DNA of 64,000 nt from Streptomyces malachitofuscus (GTDB taxonomy: Bacteria > Actinomycetota > Actinomycetes > Streptomycetales > Streptomycetaceae), in NCBI RefSeq assembly GCF_014650055.1, contig NZ_BMUF01000008.1:62001-126000 (forward strand), in the 5' to 3' direction. The notes beneath the pieces were generated by a model, which was not told the origin of the DNA, made no database searches, and was given only the letters and a program-made list of their open reading frames with translations. This document shows, in pieces, positions 8,396 to 17,421 of this stretch (the first letter of the stretch is position 1; each line of letters opens with the position of its first letter). A program made the position numbers and the translations under genes.

Positions 8396-9679
8396 ATGGC
8401 TGACCAGTCCATTTCGCAGACCCGTACTCCGGAGGCGCTCCCGCAGGAGTCCGGCCGGACCGCCGGGGAAGGCATCTCCCGGCGCCGGCTGCTCGGCACG
8501 GCGGGCGCCACCGGGCTCGTCCTGGGGGCGGCGGGCGGTGCCGTGGGACACGCGTCGGCACCCGCCGGAGCCACTCCGCTGGCCTCGGTGGGCGAGGGCC
8601 AGGTGCCGTTTCACGTGAAACATCAGCCCGGCATCACTCAGCCGCTCCAGGCCCGGGGCCACCTCATCGCCTTCGACCTGGCGCCCGGTGCCGGTCGCAA
8701 GGAGGCCGCCGCACTGCTGCGCCGCTGGTCGGACACGGCCCGCCGGCTGATGGCGGGCGAGCCGAGTGCACAGGCCGACACCGGCGTGGCCCGCGACGCC
8801 GGTCCCTCCTCTCTGACCTTCACCTTCGGCTTCGGACACAGCTTCTTCGGACGCACCGGGCTGGAGAAGCAGCGCCCGGCCTCCCTGGATCCGCTGCCGG
8901 ACTTCTCCTCCGACCACCTCGACAAGGCGCGGAGCAACGGCGACCTGTGGGTGCAGATCGGCGCGGATGACGCCCTCGTGGCCTTCCACGCCCTGCGGGC
9001 CGTCCAGAAGGACACCGGCTCGGCGGCCAGGGTGCGCTGGCAGATGAACGGCTTCAACCGCTCACCGGGAGCCACCTCTCACCCCATGACCGCCCGCAAT
9101 CTGATGGGACAGGTCGACGGCACCCGCAATCCCAAGCCCGCCGATTCCGACTTCGACCGGCGGATCTTCGTACCGGAGAAGGGCGAACCCGCCTGGATGG
9201 CGAACGGCTCCTATGTGGTCGTACGCCGTATCCGCATGCTGCTGGACGACTGGGAGAAGCTGTCCGTCAAGGAGCAGGAGGGTGTCATCGGGCGCCGCAA
9301 GTCCGACGGGGCTCCGCTGTCCGGGGGCACCGAGACCTCGGAGATGGACCTGGAGAAGACGGACGCCCAGGGCAATCTGGTCGTGCCCATCAACGCCCAC
9401 GCGAGGATCACCCGGCCCGATCAGAACGGCGGCGCGGCGATGCTCCGCCGCCCGTTCTCGTATCACGACGGCATCGGCACGGACGGGGTGCCGGACGCGG
9501 GTCTGCTGTTCATCTGCTGGCAGGCCGATCCGCTGCGCGGCTTCGTGCCGGTGCAGCGCAAGCTGGACCGCGGCGACGCCCTGACCCCTTTCGTCCGGCA
9601 CGAGGCGAGCGGGCTGTTCGCGGTTCCGGGTGGCGCGGCGGAGGGAGAGTATGTGGGCCAGGTCCTGCTGGAGGGGTGA
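8396..9679 (+). CDS. dtpA: Tat-exported DyP-type haem peroxidase (DtpA-like)
   Basis: The 427-residue product has a twin-arginine signal (S-R-R-R-L-L-G around 28-34) followed by a hydrophobic stretch ending ASA. DyP residues are visible: the GxxDG motif with Asp241 (GQVDGTRNP), probable proximal haem ligand His335 (NAHARITRP) and distal Arg351 (AMLRRPFSYH). In S. lividans the equivalent enzyme needs the Sco/PCuAC copper chain encoded just upstream and supports development on solid medium. The start lies 6 nt after the copCD stop. A perfect parS site is embedded in the coding sequence and encodes FHVK in the linker after the signal peptide. Confidence 0.93.
   Translation: MADQSISQTRTPEALPQESGRTAGEGISRRRLLGTAGATGLVLGAAGGAVGHASAPAGATPLASVGEGQVPFHVKHQPGITQPLQARGHLIAFDLAPGAGRKEAAALLRRWSDTARRLMAGEPSAQADTGVARDAGPSSLTFTFGFGHSFFGRTGLEKQRPASLDPLPDFSSDHLDKARSNGDLWVQIGADDALVAFHALRAVQKDTGSAARVRWQMNGFNRSPGATSHPMTARNLMGQVDGTRNPKPADSDFDRRIFVPEKGEPAWMANGSYVVVRRIRMLLDDWEKLSVKEQEGVIGRRKSDGAPLSGGTETSEMDLEKTDAQGNLVVPINAHARITRPDQNGGAAMLRRPFSYHDGIGTDGVPDAGLLFICWQADPLRGFVPVQRKLDRGDALTPFVRHEASGLFAVPGGAAEGEYVGQVLLEG
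8608..8621. other. parS (ParB-binding site), perfect, inside dtpA
   Basis: GTTTCACGTGAAAC, an exact match to the Streptomyces parS consensus. It lies within dtpA in the linker between the Tat signal and the peroxidase domain. Confidence 0.92.
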
Positions 9680-9684
9680 GAACG

Positions 9685-9715
9685 GCCCGGAGTCACCCCT
9701 GAGGGCTTTCCGGGC
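9685..9715 (+). terminator. Weak inverted repeat downstream of dtpA
   Basis: GCCCGGA and TCCGGGC are separated by 17 nt that contain a smaller CCCTGAGGG hairpin. It sits in the 70-nt gap before pheA and may end the copper operon transcript. Confidence 0.4.
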
Positions 9716-9749
9716 GTTGCCCTCGGCGCGGGCCCATTAGGGTGAGGAC

Positions 9750-10682
9750 ATGCCAGCGAGCTATGCGTATCTCGGCCCTGAGGGCACCTTCACCGAAGTC
9801 GCCCTGCGCACGCTTCCCGAGGCGGCGACCCGTGAGCTGATCCCTTACGTGTCCGTGCAGTCCGCGCTCGACGCGGTGCGGGCGGGCGAGGCCGAGGCCG
9901 CTTTCGTCCCCATCGAGAACTCGGTCGAGGGCGGGATCACCACCACCCTCGACGAACTGGTCGCGGGCGCCCCGCTGATGATCTACCGCGAGGTGCTGCT
10001 GTCGATCACCTTCGCGCTGCTCGTCCGTCCGGGCACCAAGCTGTCGGACATCAAGACGGTCACCGCCCACCCGGCCGCGCAGCCGCAGGTGCGCAACTGG
10101 CTGAAGGCGCATCTCCCGGACGCGGTCTGGGAGTCGGCCGCCTCCAACGCGGACGGCGCGCGTCTGGTCCAGGAGGGCCGGTACGACGCCGCCTTCGCCG
10201 GTGAGTTCGCGGCGGCCCGGTACGGTCTGGAGGCGCTGGAGACGGAGATCCACGACGCCGAGAACGCCCAGACCCGGTTCGTCCTCGTGGGCCGCCCCGC
10301 CCGACCGGCGGCTCCGACCGGTGCCGACAAGACCTCCATCGTCCTCTGGCAGCGCGACGACCACCCCGGTGGGCTCCGCGATCTGCTGGGCGAGTTCGCC
10401 ACGCGGGGCATCAACCTGATGCTGCTCCAGTCCCGGCCGACCGGTGCCGGCATCGGCAACTACTGCTTCTGCATCGACGCCGAGGGCCATATCTCGGACC
10501 GCCGGATGGCGGACGCGCTGATGGGGCTCAAGCGGATCTGCCTCCAGGTGCGCTACCTCGGTTCCTATCCGCGTGCGGATGTGCGGCCGGGGGAGGTGCG
10601 GCCTCCGTTCCCCGGGACGTCGGACAAGGAGTTCGGGGATGCGGCGGACTGGGTGGCGCGTTGCCAGGACGGCCGTTTCTGA
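9750..10682 (+). CDS. pheA: Prephenate dehydratase
   Basis: The 310-residue monofunctional enzyme converts prephenate to phenylpyruvate in phenylalanine synthesis. The catalytic PDT domain covers about 4-180, with GPEGTFTE, the PIENSVEGG loop and the catalytic Thr175-Arg176-Phe177. A regulatory ACT domain covers about 195-275. The allosteric phenylalanine-site motif, normally ESRP, reads LQSRP, and GALV-like residues read PGGL. TAGGGT at 9737-9742 lies 7 nt before the ATG, so the transcript may be leaderless or nearly so. Confidence 0.95.
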   Translation: MPASYAYLGPEGTFTEVALRTLPEAATRELIPYVSVQSALDAVRAGEAEAAFVPIENSVEGGITTTLDELVAGAPLMIYREVLLSITFALLVRPGTKLSDIKTVTAHPAAQPQVRNWLKAHLPDAVWESAASNADGARLVQEGRYDAAFAGEFAAARYGLEALETEIHDAENAQTRFVLVGRPARPAAPTGADKTSIVLWQRDDHPGGLRDLLGEFATRGINLMLLQSRPTGAGIGNYCFCIDAEGHISDRRMADALMGLKRICLQVRYLGSYPRADVRPGEVRPPFPGTSDKEFGDAADWVARCQDGRF

Positions 10683-11233
10683 GAGGAACGGTGTCCCAGG
10701 GCGCCCGGTCCTACCTGCCGATTGTCGTTATCCACAGGAGTTATCCACAGGTCCGCTTCTCGACCTGGGGACAAGTCGACACCGAAGTCTGATTCGGTCG
10801 ACAAATCGCCCTTCAGGCGATGATCACGTTCATCGCCCCGCAGTTCACCCTTCGTCCACCCTTTTCCTTTGGTCAACCCTTTGGAGGGAACTCTTTCCAC
10901 TCAAAAGTAGGGCTGGAGGGGGTTTGTACTGGGAATTCTCGGCAGGTGACCGGCGTTTCGGAGTGATCAATTCCGAAGTCCACAGATCTTCCCCACACCC
11001 TGTGGATAACTTTGGCAAGGGTGGGGACTCCTGTGGACAAGCGGACCCCAAGTCCCCCTCCGCGCAAGGGATTCCAGTCAACCGGAAGCCCCGCGACTGA
11101 CCCGTTCCAGGGGAGGGGCGTCCTTTATTGACCTCTGGGGACACAATGCGCATTTCCCCCATAACGGAACGTGAACCGTCTCCTGGCAATAGTCAGTCGT
11201 GGGTGGTCATCCCGCACCGGTAGCCTTGACCGC
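10683..11233. other. 551-nt pheA-serS intergenic region with DnaA-box cluster
   Basis: No credible gene is seen. The region holds TTATCCACA at 10728-10736 and 10741-10749 (+), TGTGGATAA at 11001-11009 (-) and TGTGGACAA at 11032-11040 (-). A one-mismatch copy is at 10766-10774 (-). It is locally lower in GC than its flanks, and the serS promoter lies at the right end. Extra-oriC DnaA-box clusters that titrate DnaA are known in S. coelicolor. Confidence 0.8.
11221..11233 (+). promoter_or_regulatory. Candidate serS -10 element, leaderless start
   Basis: TAGCCT at 11221-11226 ends 7 nt before the GTG of serS, and no Shine-Dalgarno sequence is present. This spacing fits transcription starting at the start codon. 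Confidence 0.5.
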
Positions 11234-12511
11234 GTGATTGACCTTCGCCTGCTTCGTGAGGACCCCGACCGTGTGCGCGCTTCCCAGCGCGCCCGTGGAG
11301 AGGACGTCGCGCTCGTCGACGCCCTCCTGTCTGCCGACGAGCGGCGCAGGTCGTCCGGCGTCCGCTTCGACGAGCTGCGCGCCGAGCAGAAGTCGCTCGG
11401 CAAGCTCATCCCCAAGGCGGCCGGCGAGGAGAAGGCCGAGCTGCTGAAGAAGGCCGAACAGCTCAAGGCCGACGTGAAGGCCGCCGACGCCGACCGCGAC
11501 GCCGCCGCCACCGAGACCCAGGACCTCCTGCTCAGGCTGAGCAACCTCGTCCACCCCGACGTGCCCGTCGGCGGCGAGGAGGACTTCGTCACGCTGGAGA
11601 CGCACGGCACCGTCCGCGACTTCGGCGCCGAGGGCTTCGAGCCCAAGGACCACCTGGAACTCGGCCAGATCCTCGGCGCCATCGACGTCGAGCGTGGCGC
11701 AAAGGTCTCCGGCTCGCGCTTCTACTTCCTCACCGGCGTCGGCGCGCTGCTCGAGCTCGCCCTGGTGAACGCCGCGATGGCACAGGCCACCGCGGCCGGC
11801 TTCACGCCGATGCTGACCCCCGCGCTGGTCCGCCCCCAGTCCATGGCGGGCACCGGCTTCCTCGGCCAGGCCGCGCAGGACGTCTACCACCTCGAGAAGG
11901 ACGACCTGTACCTGGTCGGCACGTCCGAGGTCGCGCTGGCCGCCTACCACAGCGACGAGATCATCGACGCCGACCGGCTGCCGCTGCGGTACGCGGGCTT
12001 CTCGCCGTGCTTCCGCCGCGAGGCCGGCTCGCACGGCAAGGACACCCGGGGCATCTTCCGCGTGCACCAGTTCGACAAGGTCGAGATGTTCTCGTACGTG
12101 GCCCCCGAGGACTCGCAGGCGGAGCACCAGCGGTTGCTGGAGTGGGAGAAGCAGTGGCTGACGTCGCTGGAGCTGCCGTTCCGCGTGATCGACGTCGCCT
12201 CGGGCGACCTGGGCTCCTCGGCCGCGCGTAAGTACGACTGCGAGGCGTGGATCCCCACCCAGGGCAAGTACCGCGAGCTGACCTCGACCTCGGACTGCAC
12301 CGAGTTCCAGTCGCGCCGGCTGTCGATCCGGGTGCGCGAGGACAAGAAGGTGCGGCCGCTGGCCACGCTCAACGGCACGCTGTGCGCCGTACCGCGCACC
12401 ATCGTGGCGATCCTGGAGAACCACCAGCAGGCCGACGGCTCGGTCCGCGTGCCGGAGGTCCTGCGTCCGTACCTGGGCGGCCGGGAGCTCCTGGAACCGG
12501 TCACCAAGTGA
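11234..12511 (+). CDS. serS: Seryl-tRNA synthetase
   Basis: The 425-residue class II synthetase charges tRNA-Ser (and tRNA-Sec where present). It has an N-terminal antiparallel coiled-coil arm (about 30-105) that contacts the long variable arm of tRNA-Ser, then the catalytic domain. Motif 2 is FRREAGSHGKDTRG and motif 3 is LNGTLCAVPRTIVAILE. The GTG at 11234 is chosen because the protein then starts (V)IDLRLLREDP, as in other actinobacteria; a longer frame from 11171 has no support. Its stop overlaps the next start as GTGA. Confidence 0.96.
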   Translation: MIDLRLLREDPDRVRASQRARGEDVALVDALLSADERRRSSGVRFDELRAEQKSLGKLIPKAAGEEKAELLKKAEQLKADVKAADADRDAAATETQDLLLRLSNLVHPDVPVGGEEDFVTLETHGTVRDFGAEGFEPKDHLELGQILGAIDVERGAKVSGSRFYFLTGVGALLELALVNAAMAQATAAGFTPMLTPALVRPQSMAGTGFLGQAAQDVYHLEKDDLYLVGTSEVALAAYHSDEIIDADRLPLRYAGFSPCFRREAGSHGKDTRGIFRVHQFDKVEMFSYVAPEDSQAEHQRLLEWEKQWLTSLELPFRVIDVASGDLGSSAARKYDCEAWIPTQGKYRELTSTSDCTEFQSRRLSIRVREDKKVRPLATLNGTLCAVPRTIVAILENHQQADGSVRVPEVLRPYLGGRELLEPVTK

Positions 12512-13311
12512 GCGCCGCCTTCCCCTACCGGCTCGTCGCCACCGATCTCGACGGCACGCTGCTGCGGGACGACCACTCGGTCTCCCGCCGCACCCGTGAC
12601 GCGCTCGCCGCGGCCACCGCGGCGGGCGCGGCGCACATCGTCGTCACCGGCCGCGCGGTGCCCTGGACGCGCCCCATACTCGACGACCTCGGCTACACCG
12701 GTCTGGCCGTCTGCGGCCAGGGTGCCCAGGTGTACGACGCCGGAGCACACCGGCTGCTCACCTCGGTGACGCTCGACCGCCAGCTGGCCGGGGTGGCGCT
12801 CGCCAAGGTCGAGGCGGAGGTCGGACCGCTGCACCTGGCGGCCAGCCGCGACGGCCTGGACGGCGAGGTGCTGGTCGGCCCCGGTTACGAGGTCGTGGGC
12901 GCGCTGCCCGCGACACCGTTCACGGACGCGTCGGACCTGTGGGCGGCGCCCCTGAACAAGCTGTACATCCAGCACCCGGACCTGACCTCCGACGAGCTCG
13001 CCGAGGCCGCCACCCGCACCGCGGGCGGTTTCGTCACCGTCACCATGGCGGGCGAGGGCATCGTCGAGCTGCTCCCGCTGGGCCTGTCGAAGGCGACGGG
13101 GCTGTCACTGGCGGCCCGCCGGCTGGGCGTGAAGGCCGCGGAAACGATCGCCTTCGGCGACATGCCCAACGATCTCCCGATGTTCGCCTGGTCCGCGTAC
13201 GGCGTGGCCATGGCCAACGCCCACCAGGACCTGCGTGCGGTGGCCGACGAGGTGACGGCCTCCAACGAGGACGACGGGATCGCGGTGGTCGTGGAGCGGT
13301 TGCTGGGCTGA
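12508..13311 (+). CDS. HAD-superfamily (Cof-type) phosphatase
   Basis: The 267-residue protein is a Cof/SerB-like class IIB HAD hydrolase acting on small phosphorylated metabolites. Motif I is DLDGTLL with nucleophile Asp, motif II is VVTGR, motif III has Lys in GLSKATGL, and motif IV is FGDMPNDLPM. The GTG start overlaps the serS stop, so the two are translationally coupled. A paralogue lies at 21413-22282. Substrate is not predictable from sequence. Confidence 0.9.
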   Translation: MSAAFPYRLVATDLDGTLLRDDHSVSRRTRDALAAATAAGAAHIVVTGRAVPWTRPILDDLGYTGLAVCGQGAQVYDAGAHRLLTSVTLDRQLAGVALAKVEAEVGPLHLAASRDGLDGEVLVGPGYEVVGALPATPFTDASDLWAAPLNKLYIQHPDLTSDELAEAATRTAGGFVTVTMAGEGIVELLPLGLSKATGLSLAARRLGVKAAETIAFGDMPNDLPMFAWSAYGVAMANAHQDLRAVADEVTASNEDDGIAVVVERLLG

Positions 13312-13324
13312 CGCCCGGCGCTGT

Positions 13325-13414
<90 letters not shown>

Positions 13415-13734
13415 GGGTGGGCGGCCCGCGCGACACGAATGCGCGCGCTCGAAGCGGCCGCCCCGGGCAGCTCCCCGTGCGGGGCGGACTCGACGGAGCA
13501 GTAGGGATTACTCCGGAGTCCGCCGCGGGCTGCCCTGACGGGAGCTGGACGTACTGCCGTGCATGGACATCGTCCCGCTCCCTTCCCGGCACATGGTCAC
13601 CGGACGTTCCCGGCGATGCGGACACCCTCACTCTGCCCGGCGGACGGTGCGAACGCCACCGAATAAACCGCAGGCGGCGCCGCTGTCAGCGACGCCGCCA
13701 CCCGCGTCGGCGGGTCGTACGGAAACAGACGCCT
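13415..13734. other. 320-nt intergenic region
   Basis: It lies between the tRNA-like gene and the ABC operon, which end and begin on the same (minus) strand. I see GC-rich inverted repeats, for example GCGGC/GCCGC around 13670-13700 that could terminate the ABC operon, but no convincing gene. Confidence 0.5.
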
Positions 13735-14454
13735 TCACTCCTCGCCGGCGAGCGTCAGCGAGCGCAGCTTCTGGCCGGCGTACCAGGTGGCCAGCACGGT
13801 GACCGAGGCGAGCAGGACCGTCGCGGTCGTCAGGCCCACGTCCGAGGTGACCAGGTCGCCCCCGGAGACCTTCTGCGCCACCGCCAGCGACCACTGCTGG
13901 ACGCTCAGCGTGCGCGCGCCCGGCACCAGGGAGCCGAACAGCGCCTCCCAGACCAGCGCGTAGACCAGACCGAAGACCACCGCGTGCCGCGAGACCGTGC
14001 CCAGCAGCAGGAAGAGCGCCGCGTACGCGATGGAGGCGACCAGCGCGGCCACCGTGTAGGCGACGGCGACCTGCTGGCCGTTGCCGTTCAGGACGAAGCC
14101 CGCGATCAGCGTGGGCACCGCCGAGAACACCATGGTGACGGCGATGGCGACGATCAGCTTGGTGAAGATGATCGTGGGCCGCTTGATCGGCTTGGACAGC
14201 AGGTACACGACCGAGCCGTCGTCGATCTCGGGGCCGATCGCCCCGGTGCCCGCGATGACACCGATGATCGGCACCATGGTGGCGAGCGCGAGTCCGCCGA
14301 GGACGTCGGCGGCGGTCTGGTCGTCGGCGCCGGCGAGGGCGCGCACCGCAAGCGAGATCGCGATCAGCAGCAGGGGCAGCGCGCCCAGGATGAGGGCCCG
14401 GCGACGGCCGAGCAGGGCCCGGTAGGTGAGCCGGGCGACTGTGGGGTCGTACAT
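13735..14454 (-). CDS. ABC-2-type transporter permease
   Basis: The 239-residue protein has about six membrane helices and the GPEIDDGSVVYLLSKP motif typical of ABC-2 permeases of the NosY/bacitracin-exporter class. It is the last gene of a four-gene operon and probably pairs with the ATPase ending 9 nt upstream (stop at 14464). Substrate unknown. Confidence 0.88.
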   Translation of the reverse strand: MYDPTVARLTYRALLGRRRALILGALPLLLIAISLAVRALAGADDQTAADVLGGLALATMVPIIGVIAGTGAIGPEIDDGSVVYLLSKPIKRPTIIFTKLIVAIAVTMVFSAVPTLIAGFVLNGNGQQVAVAYTVAALVASIAYAALFLLLGTVSRHAVVFGLVYALVWEALFGSLVPGARTLSVQQWSLAVAQKVSGGDLVTSDVGLTTATVLLASVTVLATWYAGQKLRSLTLAGEE

Positions 14455-14463
14455 CAGGGCCTC

Positions 14464-15375
14464 CTACGCCGCGACGAGATACGAGAAGACGGACTCGAGG
14501 GACTCGTCCGACGGCGAGACCGTGAGCAGCCGGATGCCGTGGTCGCGTGCGACCTTGGGCAGCAGGGACGTGAAACGGCCGAAGTCGACGGCCTGGATGC
14601 GCAGCGCGCCCTCCGCCACGTCCACCTCGATGCCGGACGTCGACGGGTCCGCGATCAGCGCGGCCGCGAGCGCGCGGTCGTCGCTGGAGCGCACCAGGTA
14701 GCGGTGCGGACGGTCCGTCATCAGGCGGCGGATCCTGCGGAAGTCACCGCTGGCCGCGTGCCGGCCGGCGACGACGACCTCGATGTGCCAGGCGAGCTGC
14801 TCGACCTCTTCGAGGATGTGGGACGAGAACAGCACGGTGCGGCCCTCGTCGCCCATGCGCCGCAGCAGGTCCATCAGCTGCATGCGCTGGCGCGGGTCCA
14901 TGCCGTTGAAGGGTTCGTCCAGCAGGAGCAGCGACGGGTCGTGGACCAGCGCGGAGGCCATCTTCACGCGCTGCCGCATGCCCTTGGAGTAGGTGGCGAT
15001 CCTGCGGTCCTGCGCGTACTCCATCTCGACCGTGGCCAGCGCCTTCTGGGCGGCCTTGGCGCCCAGGCCGTGGAGTTCGGCGTTGGCGACGACGAACTCG
15101 CGGCCGGTGAGGAAGTCGTACATCGCCTCGCGCTCGGGGACGATGCCGATGTGCTGGTAGATGGCCTCGTTGCGCCACACCTGCTGTCCGTCGAGGGTGA
15201 CGGTGCCGGTGGAGGGGGCGAGGAAGCCGCCCATCATGTTGATGAGGGTGGACTTCCCGGCTCCGTTGGGGCCGAGCAGGCCGGTGACCCCGGGGCCGAT
15301 GGTCATGGTGATGTCGTTGACGGCGACCACGTTGCCGAACCAGCGGGAGACGTGGTCGATGCTGAGCGTGGTCAC
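14464..15375 (-). CDS. ABC transporter ATP-binding protein
   Basis: The 303-residue ATPase has Walker A GPNGAGKST, signature YSKGMRQRV (degenerate LSGGQ, as usual in ABC-2 exporters), Walker B LLLLDEPFNGMD and switch His in SSHILEEVE. The start is the GTG that overlaps the stop of the upstream permease (GTGA at 15372-15375), with AAGGTGGGA just before it; a longer upstream frame is rejected. It probably powers the permease at 13735-14454. Confidence 0.92.
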   Translation of the reverse strand: MTTLSIDHVSRWFGNVVAVNDITMTIGPGVTGLLGPNGAGKSTLINMMGGFLAPSTGTVTLDGQQVWRNEAIYQHIGIVPEREAMYDFLTGREFVVANAELHGLGAKAAQKALATVEMEYAQDRRIATYSKGMRQRVKMASALVHDPSLLLLDEPFNGMDPRQRMQLMDLLRRMGDEGRTVLFSSHILEEVEQLAWHIEVVVAGRHAASGDFRRIRRLMTDRPHRYLVRSSDDRALAAALIADPSTSGIEVDVAEGALRIQAVDFGRFTSLLPKVARDHGIRLLTVSPSDESLESVFSYLVAA

Positions 15376-16286
15376 AGTCCCACCTTCTTGTAGCGGCGCA
15401 TCAGGAGGCCGTAGCACGCGGCGATCAGACCGAGGCAGAAGAGGACGTAGACGACGCCCTCGGCGTTGGTCGGGCCCACTCCGCCCGGGAAGGCGGAGGT
15501 CGCGCCCAGGAAGGCCGACTGCACGCCGTCGATGAGGGTGATCGGCGAGAACAGGCCGATCCAGGCGATGCCGTCACCGCTGCTCTGGACCTCCGCGATC
15601 GCCTGGAGGGTGGAGACCGCGCCGTAGGAGATGGTCAGGACGGCGATCACGGCCGCGATGCCGAAGCCGCGGCGCGGGGTGACCGACGCGATGACCAGGC
15701 CGATGCCGGCGAAGAGCAGCGAGAGCAGTGCCACGGAGACGAGTCCCTGTGCGAATCCCTTGGTCTGGTCGGAGAAGTCGAGCTTGGCCAGCAGCGCGCC
15801 GATGTACAGGACCAGCAGGGGAGCGGCCGTGAGGATGAACAGCGCCGAGGCCAGGGCGGCGAACTTGGCGCGCACGTAGTCGGCGGTCTCGATGGGCCGT
15901 GAGAAGTACAACGGCACGGTCTTGAAGCGCAGGTCGCGCGAGACGGACTGGGGCGCCTGCGAGGCGACGTACAGGCTGACGACGGCCTGCATGATGATCG
16001 CGTAGCGCGTGTAGTCGACGGGCAGGTCGTTGGCCTTGGTGGCGACGGCGACGGCCACCATGATGGCCGCTGGCACGCACATCACCACGAACAGCAGCAT
16101 CGGCAGCACCTTGGACTTCACCGAACGGCCGAGGCCATAGGAGCCGCGCAGGGACTGCGTGTACAGCGACAGCCGGGCGTAGCCGCGGCCCAGGCGGGGG
16201 CCGTCGTAGGAGCGGTAGCCGATGTTGTGGATACGGGTGTCACCCGATGCAGTGGCCGGTGTCTGCATGGACTGCTCAGCTGCCAT
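15372..16286 (-). CDS. ABC-2-type transporter permease
   Basis: The 304-residue membrane protein has an N-terminal cytoplasmic tail of about 60 residues and six predicted helices. The stretch SRDLRFKTVPLYFSRPIE after helix 2 corresponds to the coupling segment of ABC-2 permeases. It overlaps the upstream ATPase by 11 nt and the downstream ATPase by 4 nt, so all four ABC genes are translationally linked. Confidence 0.88.
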   Translation of the reverse strand: MAAEQSMQTPATASGDTRIHNIGYRSYDGPRLGRGYARLSLYTQSLRGSYGLGRSVKSKVLPMLLFVVMCVPAAIMVAVAVATKANDLPVDYTRYAIIMQAVVSLYVASQAPQSVSRDLRFKTVPLYFSRPIETADYVRAKFAALASALFILTAAPLLVLYIGALLAKLDFSDQTKGFAQGLVSVALLSLLFAGIGLVIASVTPRRGFGIAAVIAVLTISYGAVSTLQAIAEVQSSGDGIAWIGLFSPITLIDGVQSAFLGATSAFPGGVGPTNAEGVVYVLFCLGLIAACYGLLMRRYKKVGL

Positions 16287-17262
16287 GGCCGACCGCCTCC
16301 TTCCGCGCCTCGTCGCTGTTCTCGTCGCTGTTGGTGAAGACCTCGGAGATGTGGTGCCGGCGCTGTTCCATGCGCACCAGGCCGAGACCCAGGTCCGCGA
16401 TCACGTCGCGGACCAGGTCGTACGTCTCCTCGCCCTGCGCGGTGAGCAGCAGGACGTGTCCGGCGCCCGGCAGCCCGCTGCCGTCCTCGACGTCCACCCC
16501 GCGCGCGTGGAGCGCCTCGCGCACCGCGCGGGTGCCGTCCGGGTGCTCGTCGGTGTCGGTGACCTCGATGGCGAGGGTCGTGGTGGTCTGGGTGAAGTCC
16601 GTGGTGGAGCTGGAGCGCAGCAGCTTGCCGCCGTCGACGACGACGACGTGGTCACAGGTGCGCTCCAGTTCTCCCAGCAGGTGGGAGGTGACCAGGACCG
16701 AGATGCCGAAGTCGGTGTGGATCCGGCGGATGAGGCCGAGCATCTCGTCGCGGCCGACCGGGTCGAGGCCGTTGGTCGGCTCGTCCAGGAAGACCAGCTG
16801 GGGGTCGTGCACGAGGGCCTGAGCGAGCTTGACGCGCTGCTTCATGCCGGTGGAGTAGCCACCGATGGGGCGGTAGCGCTCCTCGTACAGGCCGACATGG
16901 CGCAGGGTGTCCGCGGTGCGCTCCCGCGCGGCGGTGGGCGGCAGGCCGGACATGCGCGCCATGTGGACGACGAACTCGGTGGCCGAGACGTCCGGTGGCA
17001 GACAGTCGTGTTCCGGCATGTAGCCGACCCGCTCGCGGATGGCGGCGCCCTTGGTGGCGACGTCGAGGCCGAGCACTTCGGCGCGGCCCTCCGTGGCGGG
17101 GGACAGACCCAGAAGGATCTTGATCAGTGTGGACTTGCCGGCTCCATTGGCTCCGACGAGTCCGGTCACACCGGGCCCGACGTCCACGGAGAGCCGGTCA
17201 AGAGCGGTCACCCTGGGGAACCGCTTGCTCAGGCTTTCGGTCGCGATCACAGTCACGTCCAT
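16276..17262 (-). CDS. ABC transporter ATP-binding protein, first gene of ABC operon
   Basis: The 328-residue ATPase has Walker A GANGAGKST, signature YSTGMKQRV, Walker B LVFLDEPTNGLD and switch LVTSHLLGELE. A C-terminal ~90-residue extension (from about 230) is typical of drug/lipid exporter ATPases. The ATG at 17262 is chosen, but an in-frame GTG at 17283 is possible; neither has a strong ribosome site. The gene is divergent from the EphD-like gene, sharing a 159-nt promoter region. Confidence 0.9.
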   Translation of the reverse strand: MDVTVIATESLSKRFPRVTALDRLSVDVGPGVTGLVGANGAGKSTLIKILLGLSPATEGRAEVLGLDVATKGAAIRERVGYMPEHDCLPPDVSATEFVVHMARMSGLPPTAARERTADTLRHVGLYEERYRPIGGYSTGMKQRVKLAQALVHDPQLVFLDEPTNGLDPVGRDEMLGLIRRIHTDFGISVLVTSHLLGELERTCDHVVVVDGGKLLRSSSTTDFTQTTTTLAIEVTDTDEHPDGTRAVREALHARGVDVEDGSGLPGAGHVLLLTAQGEETYDLVRDVIADLGLGLVRMEQRRHHISEVFTNSDENSDEARKEAVGHGS

Positions 17263-17421
17263 GACACTAGTGACCCCCGCCACTCCGGTCGTCAGACCGG
17301 AGAGCCGTCTTGGCGTCCGCCTGGAGTCGTACGGGCCCGTAAGGGAAGCCCTGCCTGAGAGTTATGCACAGGGATCGAGGCACTGTTGACGGGCTCTCTA
17401 ACAACTGCCAGATTCGCCGGT

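Noticed and set aside
6353..8989. 878-codon minus-strand frame opposite copCD and dtpA
   Set aside because: It is low-complexity Arg/Gly/Pro/His sequence with no domain. The plus-strand genes are clearly real.
13417..15393. 658-codon plus-strand frame opposite the ABC genes
   Set aside because: The ABC ATPase and permease motifs are on the minus strand; this frame is a shadow.
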